From: Phallusia mammillata
Lineage: Eukaryota > Chordata > Ascidiacea > Phlebobranchia > Ascidiidae
Direction: 5' to 3'
NCBI GenBank assembly: GCA_003260075.1
Contig: QLIY01000507.1
Location: forward strand, 1-64,000
DNA length: 64,000 bases
How positions within the stretch are numbered: the first letter of the stretch is position 1; every line of letters starts with the position of its first letter. The position numbers were made by a program, and so were the translations under genes. Below are positions 38,201 through 50,541 of this stretch, piece by piece. The notes below the pieces were generated by a model. It had not been told where the DNA came from, ran no database searches, and saw only the letters and a program-made list of their open reading frames with translations.

Positions 38201-40628
38201 ATACCCTGCGTTCAGTAGCCCATATGTCGAGATCCACAGCAAAGCACTTGAAATTATGCGTACAAAATGGGGTAAATATAGTAAACCGATTATTCGACTT
38301 TCATAAGTGTTTCCTGTAACTTAATTTCCGAAGCGGTCACGAGGTTTAAAAGCCCTCGTATTTAATCTTGTTAAATTCGATGATCACGCTTAAATAGCTG
38401 CAAGACTCTTAAGAAGTTGGAATGCAAAGAGAAATAGTAATATCCTGCACTAAAACTTTGCACTGACTTCTTTAAAACCAAACATATGTATGTAATAACA
38501 TTTTACCAGCGTTATTGTTTAAATCAATGTTTCCCAAATTTTTTAAGTTGGGACTCACAAACAACAAAACAATTTGCAGGGTAAAAATAAATACAGATAA
38601 GAAAAGTTCAGTTGCAACAATGTTGTGATGAGTGAGACAGAAATAAAAAACAAATAAGATCACTTCACGTTATTCGTTCTCATGCACACCCACATTTGGT
38701 CACTAATCGCTAACATATCGGATAAGCTATTATCAGAAATTAATTCAACGCACTTGGAATTTTCCATTTGTCACAACACAGCAGTGGCTAAAAATGCTTG
38801 TATAAACCACTTTAGATAAAATTTTAAACATTAATTTCTGAGGATTTGAAACACGACAGACTGATAAACTAGTCTGATAAACTACAAACTTGTATAAAAC
38901 CCGCACTGCAGAACCAAAAGGGCATTATTTTACTACTTGCAACGCTACAGCGTTTTCGAGTCGTTACTGATACCAACTGGTTAACCGTTTTTCATTAAAC
39001 CACGTGTTCCGATGTCCTTTGGGCAAAACGAAATATTCTGCAGTGGGTCAAGGGTCATCTTTTTATCTGCGAAACTAGATGTGAAAGGACTACTTCTGAG
39101 CGGAACGAAAGCATTTTAAAGACACCAAGGAGACCTTAGGGTTTCCCAAACGAGCTAAAACAGGTCAGTATCGATTTGTTGGTAACGGTGGCTCGTCATT
39201 GTAATTTGGTGGATAAATATCATGCACTACATCATACTGTTCGTTGTGCGACGCCCTAAATTAAACCGAACGAAAACTTTGTAATTATTTGCAACATATA
39301 TTGCTTTTTGTTTTGAATACACAAAAAAAAATTAGGTGAGCGATTGCACTACATATTGCGTAATTCCCAAGCAACTGTGATTAACGAAGAAGAGTTTAGG
39401 AATATTGTTAGCTACTGGCAGTCATACAGATTTCACAGGCTGACTCTTTATATTAGTCAATTCCTGTGTGGTTTACACAGGCTTGTGAGACATGCAGGAC
39501 TTCATATTGGTAAGGATCCCAATCGAAACTCGGTTACATCAAAAAACGTTACCATTTTTAATTTATTATGCCGGGTTGACATTAACAAAATTACATTTAA
39601 TTGTTTTCAGAAACGTATGTGATTTACACATGATGTAGCCTGTACTTGATTAATGACGTTGATTGTAGATACAGACATGAGTTAAATGCCTTTACCAAAT
39701 ATCATATGGTGTTTGTTGAATTTGTTGCAAATTTACAATGTTTAAAATCGCTGACCAAAAATAGGACGCCGTTTCTCTACGAAGCTAGATAATTTATAAG
39801 AATCTCCTTTTTCATTATGACGATAGCTAGATACAAACATTTGAGAGGGGCAAATTTATATGAAATACGGTTTTAAGTGTTGGGTTTTCAAAAAGTGTAA
39901 ATGACGATATATGTAGGCTACCACCCTTTTAATAGTGTAGGTTAAGTATTTTTAACAGAATCTTGGTCACTGCTGCTTGTTTATACATAAATCAGTTGAT
40001 TTCATTGTTTAATTCTACCAGAGTATATCAAGTTTTACAATTACTTTAGTTTTAGTAAAAGGTAATACACCCCGAAAAACTTTCTAACTTGTTTTCACGG
40101 CACATTTTGACCCCATTGAAACAGAACAGACAAAAGCCCAGTTAACGCCCAAATCGTGTCCAAAACTAACCCCAAACTGATTGTTGTTTTAGTGGCTTTT
40201 GTGCTTCGTATTGAGCACCCTCACATTTCTACAAACATATTCGAACTTTTGCTTACAGCGCTCCAATCCCTCAAATCTGTTTCATGACAAATGTAAAAGC
40301 CGACTTTTCTACGTTTCCAACAATACTTGCCTATATTTCTTCTATTTTCTGTGTTGTATGTCTATTTTACACATTTTTTTACCAGCGCATAATCAACTTT
40401 TTATTAATTACTACCAAACATGTAAACAAATATTATTTATTAAACCAAACTGAGGTGTTTGCGAAACATTGACAGTTGTCTGCATATTCTGTTTTCAATA
40501 CTGACACGCACACAAACCACACGGCCAACAGCACGTAAAAATATAATTATACCTATAATGAAATGCCTAAAAGTTGTGTCAAAGAGGTTATGAAATGCAT
40601 AAATAAGCTTAGTTGTTCAAACTTGATT
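35260..40628. other. Intergenic region between the galactosyltransferase-family and NXPE genes
   Basis: The promoter and 5' UTR of the minus-strand glycosyltransferase should lie at the left end. A weak integrase-like fragment lies at about 37756-37980. A short stretch near 38530-38570 resembles a hAT terminus but has no partner. No confident gene. Confidence 0.5.
37756..38079 (+). pseudogene. Possible retroelement integrase remnant
   Basis: A 107-codon ORF with the stretch RLPFYVLFGERRYPVI, which resembles the xSPFxLxFGRxPxxP segment near the end of LTR-retrotransposon integrase cores. The catalytic residues and flanking LTRs are absent and the reading frame after this segment does not follow the family. 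Weak resemblance only. Confidence 0.25.
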
Positions 40629-43600
40629 TCACTCGTCGTGTGGACACATATACGACAACAAGAGTTGGACTTCACTTTCGATAATCGGAGTTAGGGGATG
40701 CAGGTTGTCAGATGAGGAGTAGTGTGCAATTGTCATGTCCCAACAATCCAGAAAAACCACTGGCAGGCTGCTCAAAATACTCCGCGCGATTTCGTTGTAG
40801 CGATAAGCGAGCCATTCGGATAAGCAGCATGGAGATGGGTATATTTCATCCATCGTAAACGTGTTTAAACCTTTGTACACCACAAGAGTGTCAGGAGCAC
40901 GCTGCAAAAGACGCTGAATTGCATTGGCTATTGTCCTCATTCGCCTAACATAAGTATAGGGTTCGTATAGTAGAAGATGAAATCCAATAGTGATCGTTAC
41001 CACAGTGTTTTTACCGCCCTCGATTTTATCTATTCTGTCCGATATGTAGGGCATCGTCGTCGGTGGTCCTCCGTTTTGTAAAGGTGGTCCATGAGCCGCG
41101 AAGTAAAATGCCACGTTGTGATTCTGGTCATAGGCTTCCCTAGGTTCCCAAGGATTGGCAGGGGGGTCGGTTTCGAAAGCTTCTACGCCTCGGTATTTAT
41201 GCAGTGAATCGTCAACCCAAGTCTTTACTTTGTGCACAGATTTAAGCAGACCAGGAAGTATGAAGCGTCCGTACCACTGGCGAATAGTGGAATCTCCCAG
41301 TATATGGATTGACTTGTTGCGAAGACACTTAGCTTCCGTACGCACGTCTGGGAAAACTTTATTCCTGCAATGAAGTGACTTCCATTGGTCGTTAATAAAA
41401 TATCCAGCTGGTACAGGTGATTTCACGCCGGAGGCTTTGATTGTACAAGGTGGAAGATGCGGAATGTCTGAAAAAAATACATAAACATAATTTTGATATA
41501 TGTACACAAATCATAAAGGTATTAATTCGTGCATCAAAAACTAGTGATAACAGTAACAGCATTGTCGTTTTACAAAACAAGGCTTTGTTAATGCCTCTTA
41601 CTTGCTCCATTTTCTGATGAAACATAAATTGCTGTTGGTTGGCCAATGGGAACCCGCAAGGTTTTTCCTCTGAAAGGCAAAATGATCGAAACTCAAGTTT
41701 TTTACAAACAGCAATAATTAATTAATGAAAACAAAATGAGCATGAGAGGCGATATAACTCTCTACCGGCAGCTCTCACGTCAGGTCACTTACAAGACGAA
41801 AAGTCCGGTGTCCCTCAGAGCAGCTTGAGCGTCGTTTGTTCTTATTGCTTTGTACATTAGCACCTTACCACAAGCAGAACCCGAAGGCTTCTCACATATC
41901 CAGGGCTCCCCATTGGTCGGTGAAGTTAAGTTGCAAAAGTCGGAGGGCATGTGACTTTTAAGAGACGGTAACCACGTATTGCATTGCTTCCACGTAGTTC
42001 CACTCTTTACTTCAAACTGTGCTTCGAATTCCAGGCCGGGTGATGTAGGCGTGGAAGTTACGCGCCTGAGCTTATCCACCGCCTCACTAGAATGGATGAG
42101 GGCCACAGTAAGAATAGCCTTGCCGGGAAATCGCAGCGGAATTGAAGCTAAAAACAGTCTTATTTCAGAAAAACACACTTTCTATTTAATTGTGCATCTG
42201 GAATTAGAGAAAAGCTCATCGTTAATGCATTCCATCATTGTTTCCTAATTTTATATTGCAAACTTAACTTGGTAAAATCTACAGGGGTCACCAGTACTCT
42301 GGGTTCCAGCTTTAAGAAAATATGCAAGGGTTTCCTAAATTGGAAAAATACACAAGGGTTGCCCAACAAATTTTTGAAAAGGTTGCCTAATTGAGTTATG
42401 CTTCCAACTACAAAAACAAATCGAGCACTAACCGGTATAGGTGCCGTCAAGATGATCAGTCACACTTCCGTGGATGCTGCTTTTTAGGTCTGGAGACTTC
42501 AGCAACACCCTCCAGAAATCTCCACCGTAGGTTTTTCTTTCTTTCTTTCCATTGTACGCCACAATACGAATCTTCACAACGTCGCCCAACTGCAACACAA
42601 CATATATGATCTTCGAAAATGTAAACTACGTTAGTTTCGAACAGGGCGATTGTGTCACACGACCGTAGTGTGAAGCCCAAACGAATTGGTTTCAGGAATA
42701 GGTAAGTACGCGTGATTCGCAGAGCACTTGTTGATTTAAAAGATATTTTAGAGCAGGGCTTCTCAAACTTTCTTCCTCTGCGACCCCATTTTTGAAAAGA
42801 AATTTCTACGCGACCCCTTGATAGGTATAGCTAGTATACGTAAATGATGTACAATAAACGACCATTAAAAATAAACGTCGCATTGCAAATCTAAAGTGGC
42901 TTTTTTGTGAACAACGAATGTATTCAGTAACACGAATAACCAATTACAAAAAAAATTGGCTTATAAAATTTATGAAGCACGTTTAATGGGATGGATGCGT
43001 TTGATGATTTTTACATAAGTCATCCATTCGTGGCTTGATACAAGACAAAGCAGGACGAAGAACATCCTCAACATTATTTAAAGAGGATCGGTATTTGGCC
43101 TTAATGATCACCAATCTTGAGAATCCCGCTTCACACAACACAAATATAGCAAAAACCTACTGGAACGTAAAATGTTAGGTAAAAATAATTCGTTGTGATG
43201 TCATAACTACTTTAACAATATCAATGGCATAGTGCAGATAGCCAAGCTATTAAGGACAAAGGCATAACAACAACTTAACGATGACAAAAACCGGCCCAGA
43301 AAACAATTTTGCACGCACGTATACCATTTATTGTGACAACGACATAATAACGCATAATCTTTCGCGACCCCAATTGTCAGAAACGCTCAAATGTATTGCT
43401 TCACTGCAGGCCAATAGTATTGCAGCGGTTGCGCTAAATTGTGCAAATTTCGAAAATTAGCTTACGTAATTAAAAAAAGCTCACAAGGAAGTCAAATGGT
43501 GCAGGGGTTTTATTCAACTGGATTGCTAAATCGTGTTTGAACTTTGAAATATTTCTTGTTGCATTTAAGTCGGATGTAGATAATTCGGAGCTTTGTGCTT

Positions 43601-44785
43601 GGTACTGTGTTATGTTTGGATATCGTCTTTGATAGAATTTTTGAGCAAGAGCCAATCGCAAGAGCACAGGTGTGCAGTAATACGCCACGTAGGCTACCCA
43701 TAATTTATGCGTACCGCTACGTAATTAAAGACAATCGGCTCTAACCTGACAGCAGTTATAACTCCTAATGGCTTACTTATAGTAATGTGTGTTTGCCAGG
43801 AGAACTTGAATTTAAAAGCAAATGTTATTGTACTTTCTAAAGACTTCTATTTCGAGTAAGCACACTGGCTGAATTAGACAATAAACAAGCTTAGGTGCAA
43901 AACCAATGTTTATCGAGATTCATGACATTGATTTATCAAGATTTCTATAGAAACGTGTACAGAGACTGGTGCGCTAGATTCTTTGGCCTATATAATAGAC
44001 TATTTTGAACTCCCACCAAGGGAAGGGTTCATATTAAGTTCATTCAGCAGACACCGAAGTTATACCACAACAACGTATAGCTACAGTGAACTGATCTTTT
44101 ATGATTCAAATGAGGCTGATCGTTACCACGACCAACACGCTACACGAAAGTTTACCAACACAAACACGGTGTTGTTGAGCAGATTAAGAAGAGCATTTAC
44201 TACACCTTTGTCCTCATAGAATAACCCAAAAAACAACAAATAGGATTATATTTTTCTTTTGATAGACCTATATACCTTGTATTTGTTTGTATCCTTTTTC
44301 GACTTGAGCCTGTAATAGATTGACTTTGATCCATCAGTTGCCTCATTTAGGTGTTTGTAGGAAATGGGTGGCACAGGCCAATCGAAATGTTTTTGAACTG
44401 CGGCATTATCAAGGTCAGGTTCGTTACGGCTCATCGCCATATTAATCTGTACAAATTACCAGGTTGGTACCAACAATTGGCCGATTGTAAATTACTTACT
44501 TCTTTTTGCACCCATTCCCTCTCGACCCAAATGAAAATTGGTGTCTGTAGTTTCTAAAAAAAGTTTAGAAGGATATAGTGGGTTAAAGATTAATATCAAA
44601 TTAGTTTACATAATTACGACAAAAAATTCTCTTTACTTTTGATATAAGTATTATTTCCTGCTTTAGCTTACCGGCATCCACGAGTTTGCGAACCACAAAA
44701 CAACCAAGGATCCCAATAATAAAACTACTAGGATTCGTTGCTGACTATTGCTCAGTTTAGAGAACGACGGGCATTTTGGTAACAT
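40629..44785 (-). CDS. nxpe: NXPE-family protein (neurexophilin and PC-esterase domains)
   Basis: Exons on the minus strand: 44672-44785, 44500-44553, 44276-44446, 42433-42589, 41793-42147, 41602-41669, 40629-41467, all phase-consistent, giving 585 residues. The N terminus has one membrane anchor (about 18-33), predicting a type II Golgi or ER protein. A neurexophilin-like region follows, with GDVVKIRIVAYNG, YGGDFWRV, VTDHLDGTYTASIPL and TVALIHSSEAV, then DFCNLTSPTNGEPWICEKP. The C-terminal esterase-like domain has CRNKVF, ILGDSTIRQW with nucleophile Ser366, and SDNLHP with the expected Asp560 and His563. The catalytic set therefore looks intact, compatible with O-acyl transfer or hydrolysis on a glycan, as reported for human NXPE1 on sialic acid. 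Substrate here is unknown. The intron between exons 3 and 4 holds a dead hAT element. Confidence 0.9.
42754..43437 (-). mobile_element. Decayed hAT transposon with transposase C terminus
   Basis: The left end CAGGGCTTCTCAAACTTTCT with GCGACCCC repeats is a typical hAT end. On the minus strand, about 42988-43137 encodes the hAT dimerisation tail: CEAGFSRLVIIKAKYRSSL, then NVEDVLRPALS, and QTHPSH before a stop. The upstream transposase is missing, so this is an internally deleted copy. The right boundary is uncertain. It lies in an intron of the NXPE gene in the gene's own orientation. Confidence 0.7.
43470..43697 (-). other. Unassigned ORF in the NXPE intron
   Basis: A ~70-codon open frame with no recognised domain and no splice sites compatible with the NXPE frame. 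Probably not coding. Confidence 0.15.
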
Positions 44786-45199
44786 TTCGCGTTTACCAGC
44801 AAAAATGCACCTTGCAACAGTAGCTTGTCACTTGAAGACTACCTGTGTTACAGATTTGGCACTATATACAAAAACTAAAGATTAATATTTAAAATATAAT
44901 TAAATATAACAAGAATACCTGCACTTTGCATGTTAGTATAAACCACTTTAATAAATGTATAAATTTAAATTATTAAACCGTTTTAAAATTATTAACGCAT
45001 AGGCCTAAACTAAAGCAGTTACGAAATGAATCAGCGTTTCACGATAAAAATGGCACTCAAAACCACAAAAGCTGTTGTGTTAGCCTGTCTTCAAATCCCT
45101 TTCATGAAGTCTACGACAATAGGCACAGCAAGCCCTGAATGGAACGCTACAGCACGAAAATTTTTTTCACGAAAGCCCGAAAAGTTTTTTTTTTATCTT

Positions 45200-45200
<1 letters not shown>

Positions 45201-45252
<52 letters not shown>
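45201..45252 (+). repeat. Homopolymer run of 52 C
   Basis: Uninterrupted C tract. At the homologous place in the diverged second copy (about 46790-46830) there is ordinary mixed sequence instead, so the run replaces or expands about 40 bases. The proline and glycine ORFs across it are artefacts. Confidence 0.9.
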
Positions 45253-45253
<1 letters not shown>

Positions 45254-45489
45254 TGAAAAAATATTTTCTAAAAAATCAAATCTACAAGAAAGCCCTGCTT
45301 CCATGAAATAGTCTGTTTCTGTTGTTTTGTTTCTGGATTTTTTTAATGGACACAGGATTAAATGCCGACTAACGTACGCCCACGAGTTGCCACGCTGGCG
45401 CAGCGAAATGCGCACAAAAATCAAATTCGAGCTCGCACGCTGGCGTTGTAGCTCACACATCTGTACTTTCGCGGAAATCTCTCCTATTT

Positions 45490-45966
45490 ATTTTTGCTGC
45501 TGTTGCACTAATCATATCAGTTTTTCGGAAGAAAGGGAAAACTGTGGCAAGGTGTTTGCTTCATTTTGATTTTTTAAAAGAGATTCCCCCCCCCCATTTT
45601 TGCTGCTGTTGCACTAATCATATCAGTTTTTCGGAAGAAAGGGCAAACTGTGGCAAGGTGTTTGCTAAATTTTGATTTTTTAAAAGAGATCAAACGCTCA
45701 AAGATGCGAAAACGACGGTATTGGGTTCATTCCATTTGACAATACATTTTGATCGGTACCTGAGTTTCTTGACAAGCTTGTGCTAGCATTAAGCCAATGC
45801 CCTAAATTGAAGAAACAGGACACATATGATAACGAAACTACAAACCAAGCAAACTCCTATTAAGACTTACCCCCCCCCCACTACTTAGCGGTCACCCAAA
45901 CCAAACCTTAAAAAAAACCTGCATATGATAACGAAACTACAAACCAAGCAAACTCCTATTAAGACT
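45490..45966 (+). repeat. Two direct duplications with C10 runs
   Basis: About 45490-45585 recurs at 45596-45691 across C10 (45586-45595). About 45825-45868 recurs at 45923-45966; here the C10 run (45870-45879) is followed by about 43 unrelated bases before the copy. Confidence 0.8.
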
Positions 45967-47941
45967 TTTTTTTCTAAACTGTAAATGTCTCAGAGAGCCC
46001 TGTTTCTAATTAGAAGTCATTAGAAGTTTCTTTCTTTTTAATGCACGTTGGACGCTTTGCATAGCTGATTCAAAATCCTTGGGCCTGTATTGTAACAAAA
46101 CTGCAAATCAAGCAAACCTCTACGGCAGTTCGTACAAGCAGTTATTGTTTACAATACATTTGTTGCTCGTATCTGTGATAACTGACAGCACGGCTTCCTG
46201 TCTGCACTTAAGAACAATTAAATTATTCGATTCGGCGAAAAACTACTCGTAGCTTGTTATTGTGCTTTGCTTTTTAAATTGTAAGCATGAATGTTTTGTG
46301 TCTTACTGGTTTCGTAGGTATCAAAACAGTTCGCTGGACTAAATAATAAACCTTAGTTTTTTTATGTTTTTGTTTCTTAATTAAGACTGTTATAAAGACA
46401 AATAATTTTTACAGTATACTACAATAAGTCCACAAAAAACGAATTAATGATCTCGTGTGTTGATTGTAGCAAACAAACACATTTTTTACAAAAGTTAACT
46501 TATAAGAATATCTCCAATTCGCATGTTAAAATAAATCACCTCACAAGAATACTTTTACAGCATGGTTACTGTTTTGAAAATCGAAAAACATAAAGCAGTT
46601 AAGAAATGAATCAGCGTTCAACGTTAAAAAAGCTGGCACTATACTCCATAAAAGTTGTTGTGTCAGTCTGTCTTCTAAATCCCTTCTGTGAAGTCTACGA
46701 CAATAGGCACAAGAAGCCTTGAATGGAACGCTACACCTCGAACATATTCTTTAAAAATGTCCTAAAGAACTTTTTGATCTTACAATTACTACGCGCCTAT
46801 TACCAAGCTGTTTATAAGTACGCACAAAAAATATTTTCTAAAATGTTACAACATTTAAAAAAAAAACTAATCAAAGCGAGGTATAACCCACAAAATTAAA
46901 ATGTCTAAGAGAGTCCTGTTTCTAGTTAGAAGTCATTAGACATTTCTTTCTGTTGTTCTGTTTCTAGAATTTTTTAATGCACGTTGGACGTTTTGTAGCT
47001 CTGTATGAAAACAAATCGACAAAAAAAGCAAAACCCTAAGACACTTCATACAAGCAGTTATTGTTTACAAGACGTTTGTGGTTCATATCGGTGATTACTG
47101 ACAGCACGGCTTCCTGACCGCACTTAAGAACAATCAGATAACTTCCGCTGATACGAAGAACAATTGAATTATTTGATTTGGCGAAAAACTACTCGTCGCG
47201 CGTTGGTGTGCTTTGCCTTGTTAGTTGTAAGCAGGCATGTTTTGTGTTATATACTAGTTTCATAAGTATCAGTTTCGTGAGGCTAGCTAAGAAACCCTAA
47301 CTCTTTTTTGGCTTATTTTGGTTAAAGCTGTTTTAATGGCAAACACTTTCACAGTATTTTCACTCAAATTGGTGATATTGTGCGGTAATCGTAACAAACA
47401 AACAAAAACACTTTGGCGACACTTACAAGTTTGTAAAACAATGTCAACAAACAGTCCTTGCGCCCCGAGGTGTGTTTGATCCTCGCTGTTGACGTACGTA
47501 CATAACGTGACGACCATGTTGATGACGTAACGAGCTTGCCGACTGGCATGGAGCTTGAATTCTTTCGCGTTTAATGCCTATTGGATAACATGTTTAACAA
47601 AATACTGTGGTGGTTATACAAAAGAATACATTAAACATCTTTAACATTCACCACCGAAGCATTTTTTAACATGATTTTATTTTTAGAAACGGCCTTGTAG
47701 CAATTATATCTTGAATTCATATTGAATATATGCAATACGTTAAACCCAGGTGCACAACCCAAATTGCACATCAATAGCTACAAGGCGATACGCTAGTGAG
47801 TTTATTGACATGAAGTCATTAAGTTTAGTTATAGCCACCGAACATCTATTGCATCGCGTGGTTTAGTAACTCAATTATAAGGTACAAAATCGGCCCTCGT
47901 CTCGCGTTGTGCAACCATCAGTTAAACGACTTGTCCATCCT

Positions 47942-47947
47942 TTTATT
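47942..47947 (-). terminator. Poly(A) signal of the first PPxY membrane-protein gene
   Basis: AATAAA on the minus strand about 15 bases after the stop codon at 47962. Confidence 0.4.
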
Positions 47948-47961
47948 TATTCTGCCATGTG

Positions 47962-48751
47962 TTAGATGCAACAACCAATAGACTTTCGCTTTTCTGTAAG
48001 CACCTGACCAGAAAAGAAAAACAACAAAGTTGATCTTACCTTTTACTACTTCCTCGTAGCTCGGTGGTGGCATCAAATGGACAAAAGTAGTTTCAGTGTT
48101 TCCAACTGAGTCACCTGTCAACATAATATTGAAATACGTCTCTGTGCTTTGCTACCGGCAAACAACCACACCTTATGTAAATTGACAGTCGGAAAAAAAA
48201 CTTATTAATTTTGTGTAAACAGTGCACTTTTAACAATGACAACAGCGATCGTTAAAACGTCCGCTTTTCAATATATTCACTAAATACCGACAACGACACC
48301 TAAAAAGTAAAATTACTTGGTGGATAAACACCTAGTTGACTTTGTAGTGGAAATTTTTATGTCGGAACAATGAACATCAACATCAACATCTTATTTAACT
48401 AGAATATCCGCAATTTCCTGTGTTATTAAATTAATCTGCTGCGAGAGTTTCAGGTGCTGTATATAGGCATGCCTAATAAATTGGGAAAACATAGATGCTT
48501 CACCGACCTGTTTCAATCCCGGCACTTCTTACATCTCTTCGGTCGCTTTGTTGTCTCGACCAAGGGCAGGTAATGCTGCGCCTACAGGCTCGAATCAGAA
48601 AGAATATCCATGTAATTATTACTGACACCACTAGAACAGCAATAACATTGGTTGAGTTGTCCACAAACCGGGGAACGACATGAAATTTTGTCAATGTGGT
48701 CGCCGAAGTTGTATCCAATGGCGTGCTATTGTTTGCTGCCGTGTTGTGCAT
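47962..48751 (-). CDS. Small single-pass membrane protein with PPxY motif, gene 1
   Basis: Minus-strand exons 48508-48751, 48040-48114 and 47962-47993 join in phase to 116 residues from the Met of MHNTAANNST. Upstream in-frame codons reach a Met at 48871, so the start is uncertain; a plausible acceptor near 48768 would favour the shorter form or an unseen 5' exon. The protein has an N-terminal part with several Asn-X-Ser/Thr sites, a membrane segment (36-53, VIAVLVVSVIITWIFFLI), cysteines directly after it that could be palmitoylated, and a cytosolic PPPSYEEV motif (97-104) of the kind bound by WW domains of NEDD4-type ubiquitin ligases. It ends in CCI. No named family recognised. The neighbouring gene at 52099-52682 has the same architecture. 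Confidence 0.6.
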
Positions 48752-49875
48752 ATTTTTGTGCGAATTTATGTTACTTAAACTGCTACATATTGGATAAACA
48801 AACCTGCGATAACCAGATGTCACAGTTAGGTGCGACGTTTGCTTTGAAATCACGTTTGTTTCTATTCCCAATGATTTGAGGCTTTTATATTATTTCGTCC
48901 ATTTATACTCACATAAATACAAAAATAGCATTTCCTTTATTAGCATTGATAGAGGTGGTCAATTCTAATCAAAGATTAACATTGAATGTTCTTATCAATC
49001 TATACTGCCCAAAACTACCAAAACCAACCTAATAACCTTGCGAATAAAACGTTGCTTGTCTAAACGCACACCTAAAATAAGCAAGAAACATTTTCGATTT
49101 GTTAGCAACAGCTTTGTTAGCAACAGAAAAATGGAAACGAAATTAAAACGTTCGTCTAAAACCTTGCGTACACAACACCTCCTACAAGTAGGTTCAGTAA
49201 AGAGAGTTTACCACAGGACATCAGTCACACTTGTATCAGGGCTAACAGCGGAACCGCTTGTTTACATGCACTGCCAGTAATCCGTATTGTTCAGAGCAGA
49301 GCGCTCGCATTGCACGACTGAACCTTAATCAACCGCTACACCTGCAGTCGAGTTGCAGTGACTTTGTTTGTGCACAAATTTGCACCAAAAAGGACTTTCA
49401 CAGCAAGTAGGACTTTTACAGCAAGTAAGATGGCAAATTCAAGATCTTCTAAAAGAATCTGTAATCCATTAATTTAATGAATTCTCCGTCGCTTTGCAAC
49501 AAGTCTGTTGTAGCATATCCTGTTTATTGGGCAGTTTGACTTCCACATACGTTGTAATGTACAAAGTTAAGCTTACAAAACGCCTTGAGCAACCAGGTCA
49601 ATCTACCGGTAAAGGTAACGAAACCACTCTCCTCTTTGATCAGTGCAATAAACTTCTTCTGTTTCACATTTTCACAGATTTACGGTGTTTACGTACTATT
49701 CAAACTTTAACAACGCTATCACGGAAGCAGACTAATAATGATTCATATTTCGCGTTGAGTTTTGTTTTCAACCGCATCACCCTTGTTGACAATACAACAC
49801 AAACATAAACAACCGGACTCCACAAGTGAATATTGTATGAAGATCCGTCTGCGCAGGTGGAAACCTATTGCGAGT

Positions 49876-50196
49876 TGCGATAAAAGCTGATTTCGACAAG
49901 AAAAACTGTTATCAAATTAAAAAAAAAACTTTTATTTCGCTTGTTACTATAAGTCAACGTTATAGCATCGCCTTTTTTCTTTTTTATGCCACGTTTTATT
50001 GCTGGCTACCTCATGACCAGGAGATTCCAAATACGCCCCCCCCCCATAAAAGCTGATTTCGACAAGAAAAACTGTTATCAAATTAAAAAAAAACTTTTAT
50101 TTCGCTTGTTATAGCATCGTTATAGCATCGCCTTTTTTCTTTTGTATGCCACCTTTTATTGCTGGCTACCTCATGACCAGGAGATTCCAAATACGA
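49876..50196 (+). repeat. Direct duplication split by a C10 run
   Basis: About 49876-50035 recurs at 50046-50196 with small indels, separated by C10 (50036-50045). Confidence 0.85.
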
Positions 50197-50274
50197 CAAA
50201 ATTTTCAGATTTTCACTCCGGGAATTTTTCTTATACAACGGTAAACAGTTACGTTTGGGTTTAGGACACATTTA

Positions 50275-50541
50275 AATACGTTTGAATTGACAAAATGTGG
50301 TCACTGTGCTTTTTACATAAGACTCATATCTGCAAAATTTTACACCTCCAACCAACATGTGTTTTTTTTCATTTGGTACTTAGTTGCATATGGCTAGGCC
50401 AACCCCCCCCCCCAATACGTTTGAATTGACAAAATGTGGTCACTGTGCTTTTTACATAAGATTCATATCTGCAAAATTTTACACCTCCAACCAACATGTT
50501 TTTTTTTCATTTGGTACTTAGTTGCATATGGCTAGGCCAAT
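50275..50541 (+). repeat. Direct duplication split by a C11 run
   Basis: About 50275-50402 recurs at 50414-50541 with one substitution and one T-run difference, separated by C11 (50403-50413). Confidence 0.9.

Larger units (their letters stand above)
44990..47240. repeat. Degenerate tandem duplication upstream of the NXPE gene
   Basis: Bases about 45015-45165 recur, more diverged, at 46593-46745. About 45995-46265 recurs at 46890-47215. Divergence is much higher than in the homopolymer-joined duplicates, with many indels, so this is an old genomic duplication. No coding exon was recognised. Confidence 0.65.

Noticed and set aside
38525-38660. hAT transposon fragment
   Set aside because: A TTTCCCAAA-type start resembles some hAT ends, but no inverted partner or target duplication was found.
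45026-45460. Polyproline and polyglycine proteins
   Set aside because: They are translations of the C52 homopolymer on each strand; flanking codons have no family resemblance.
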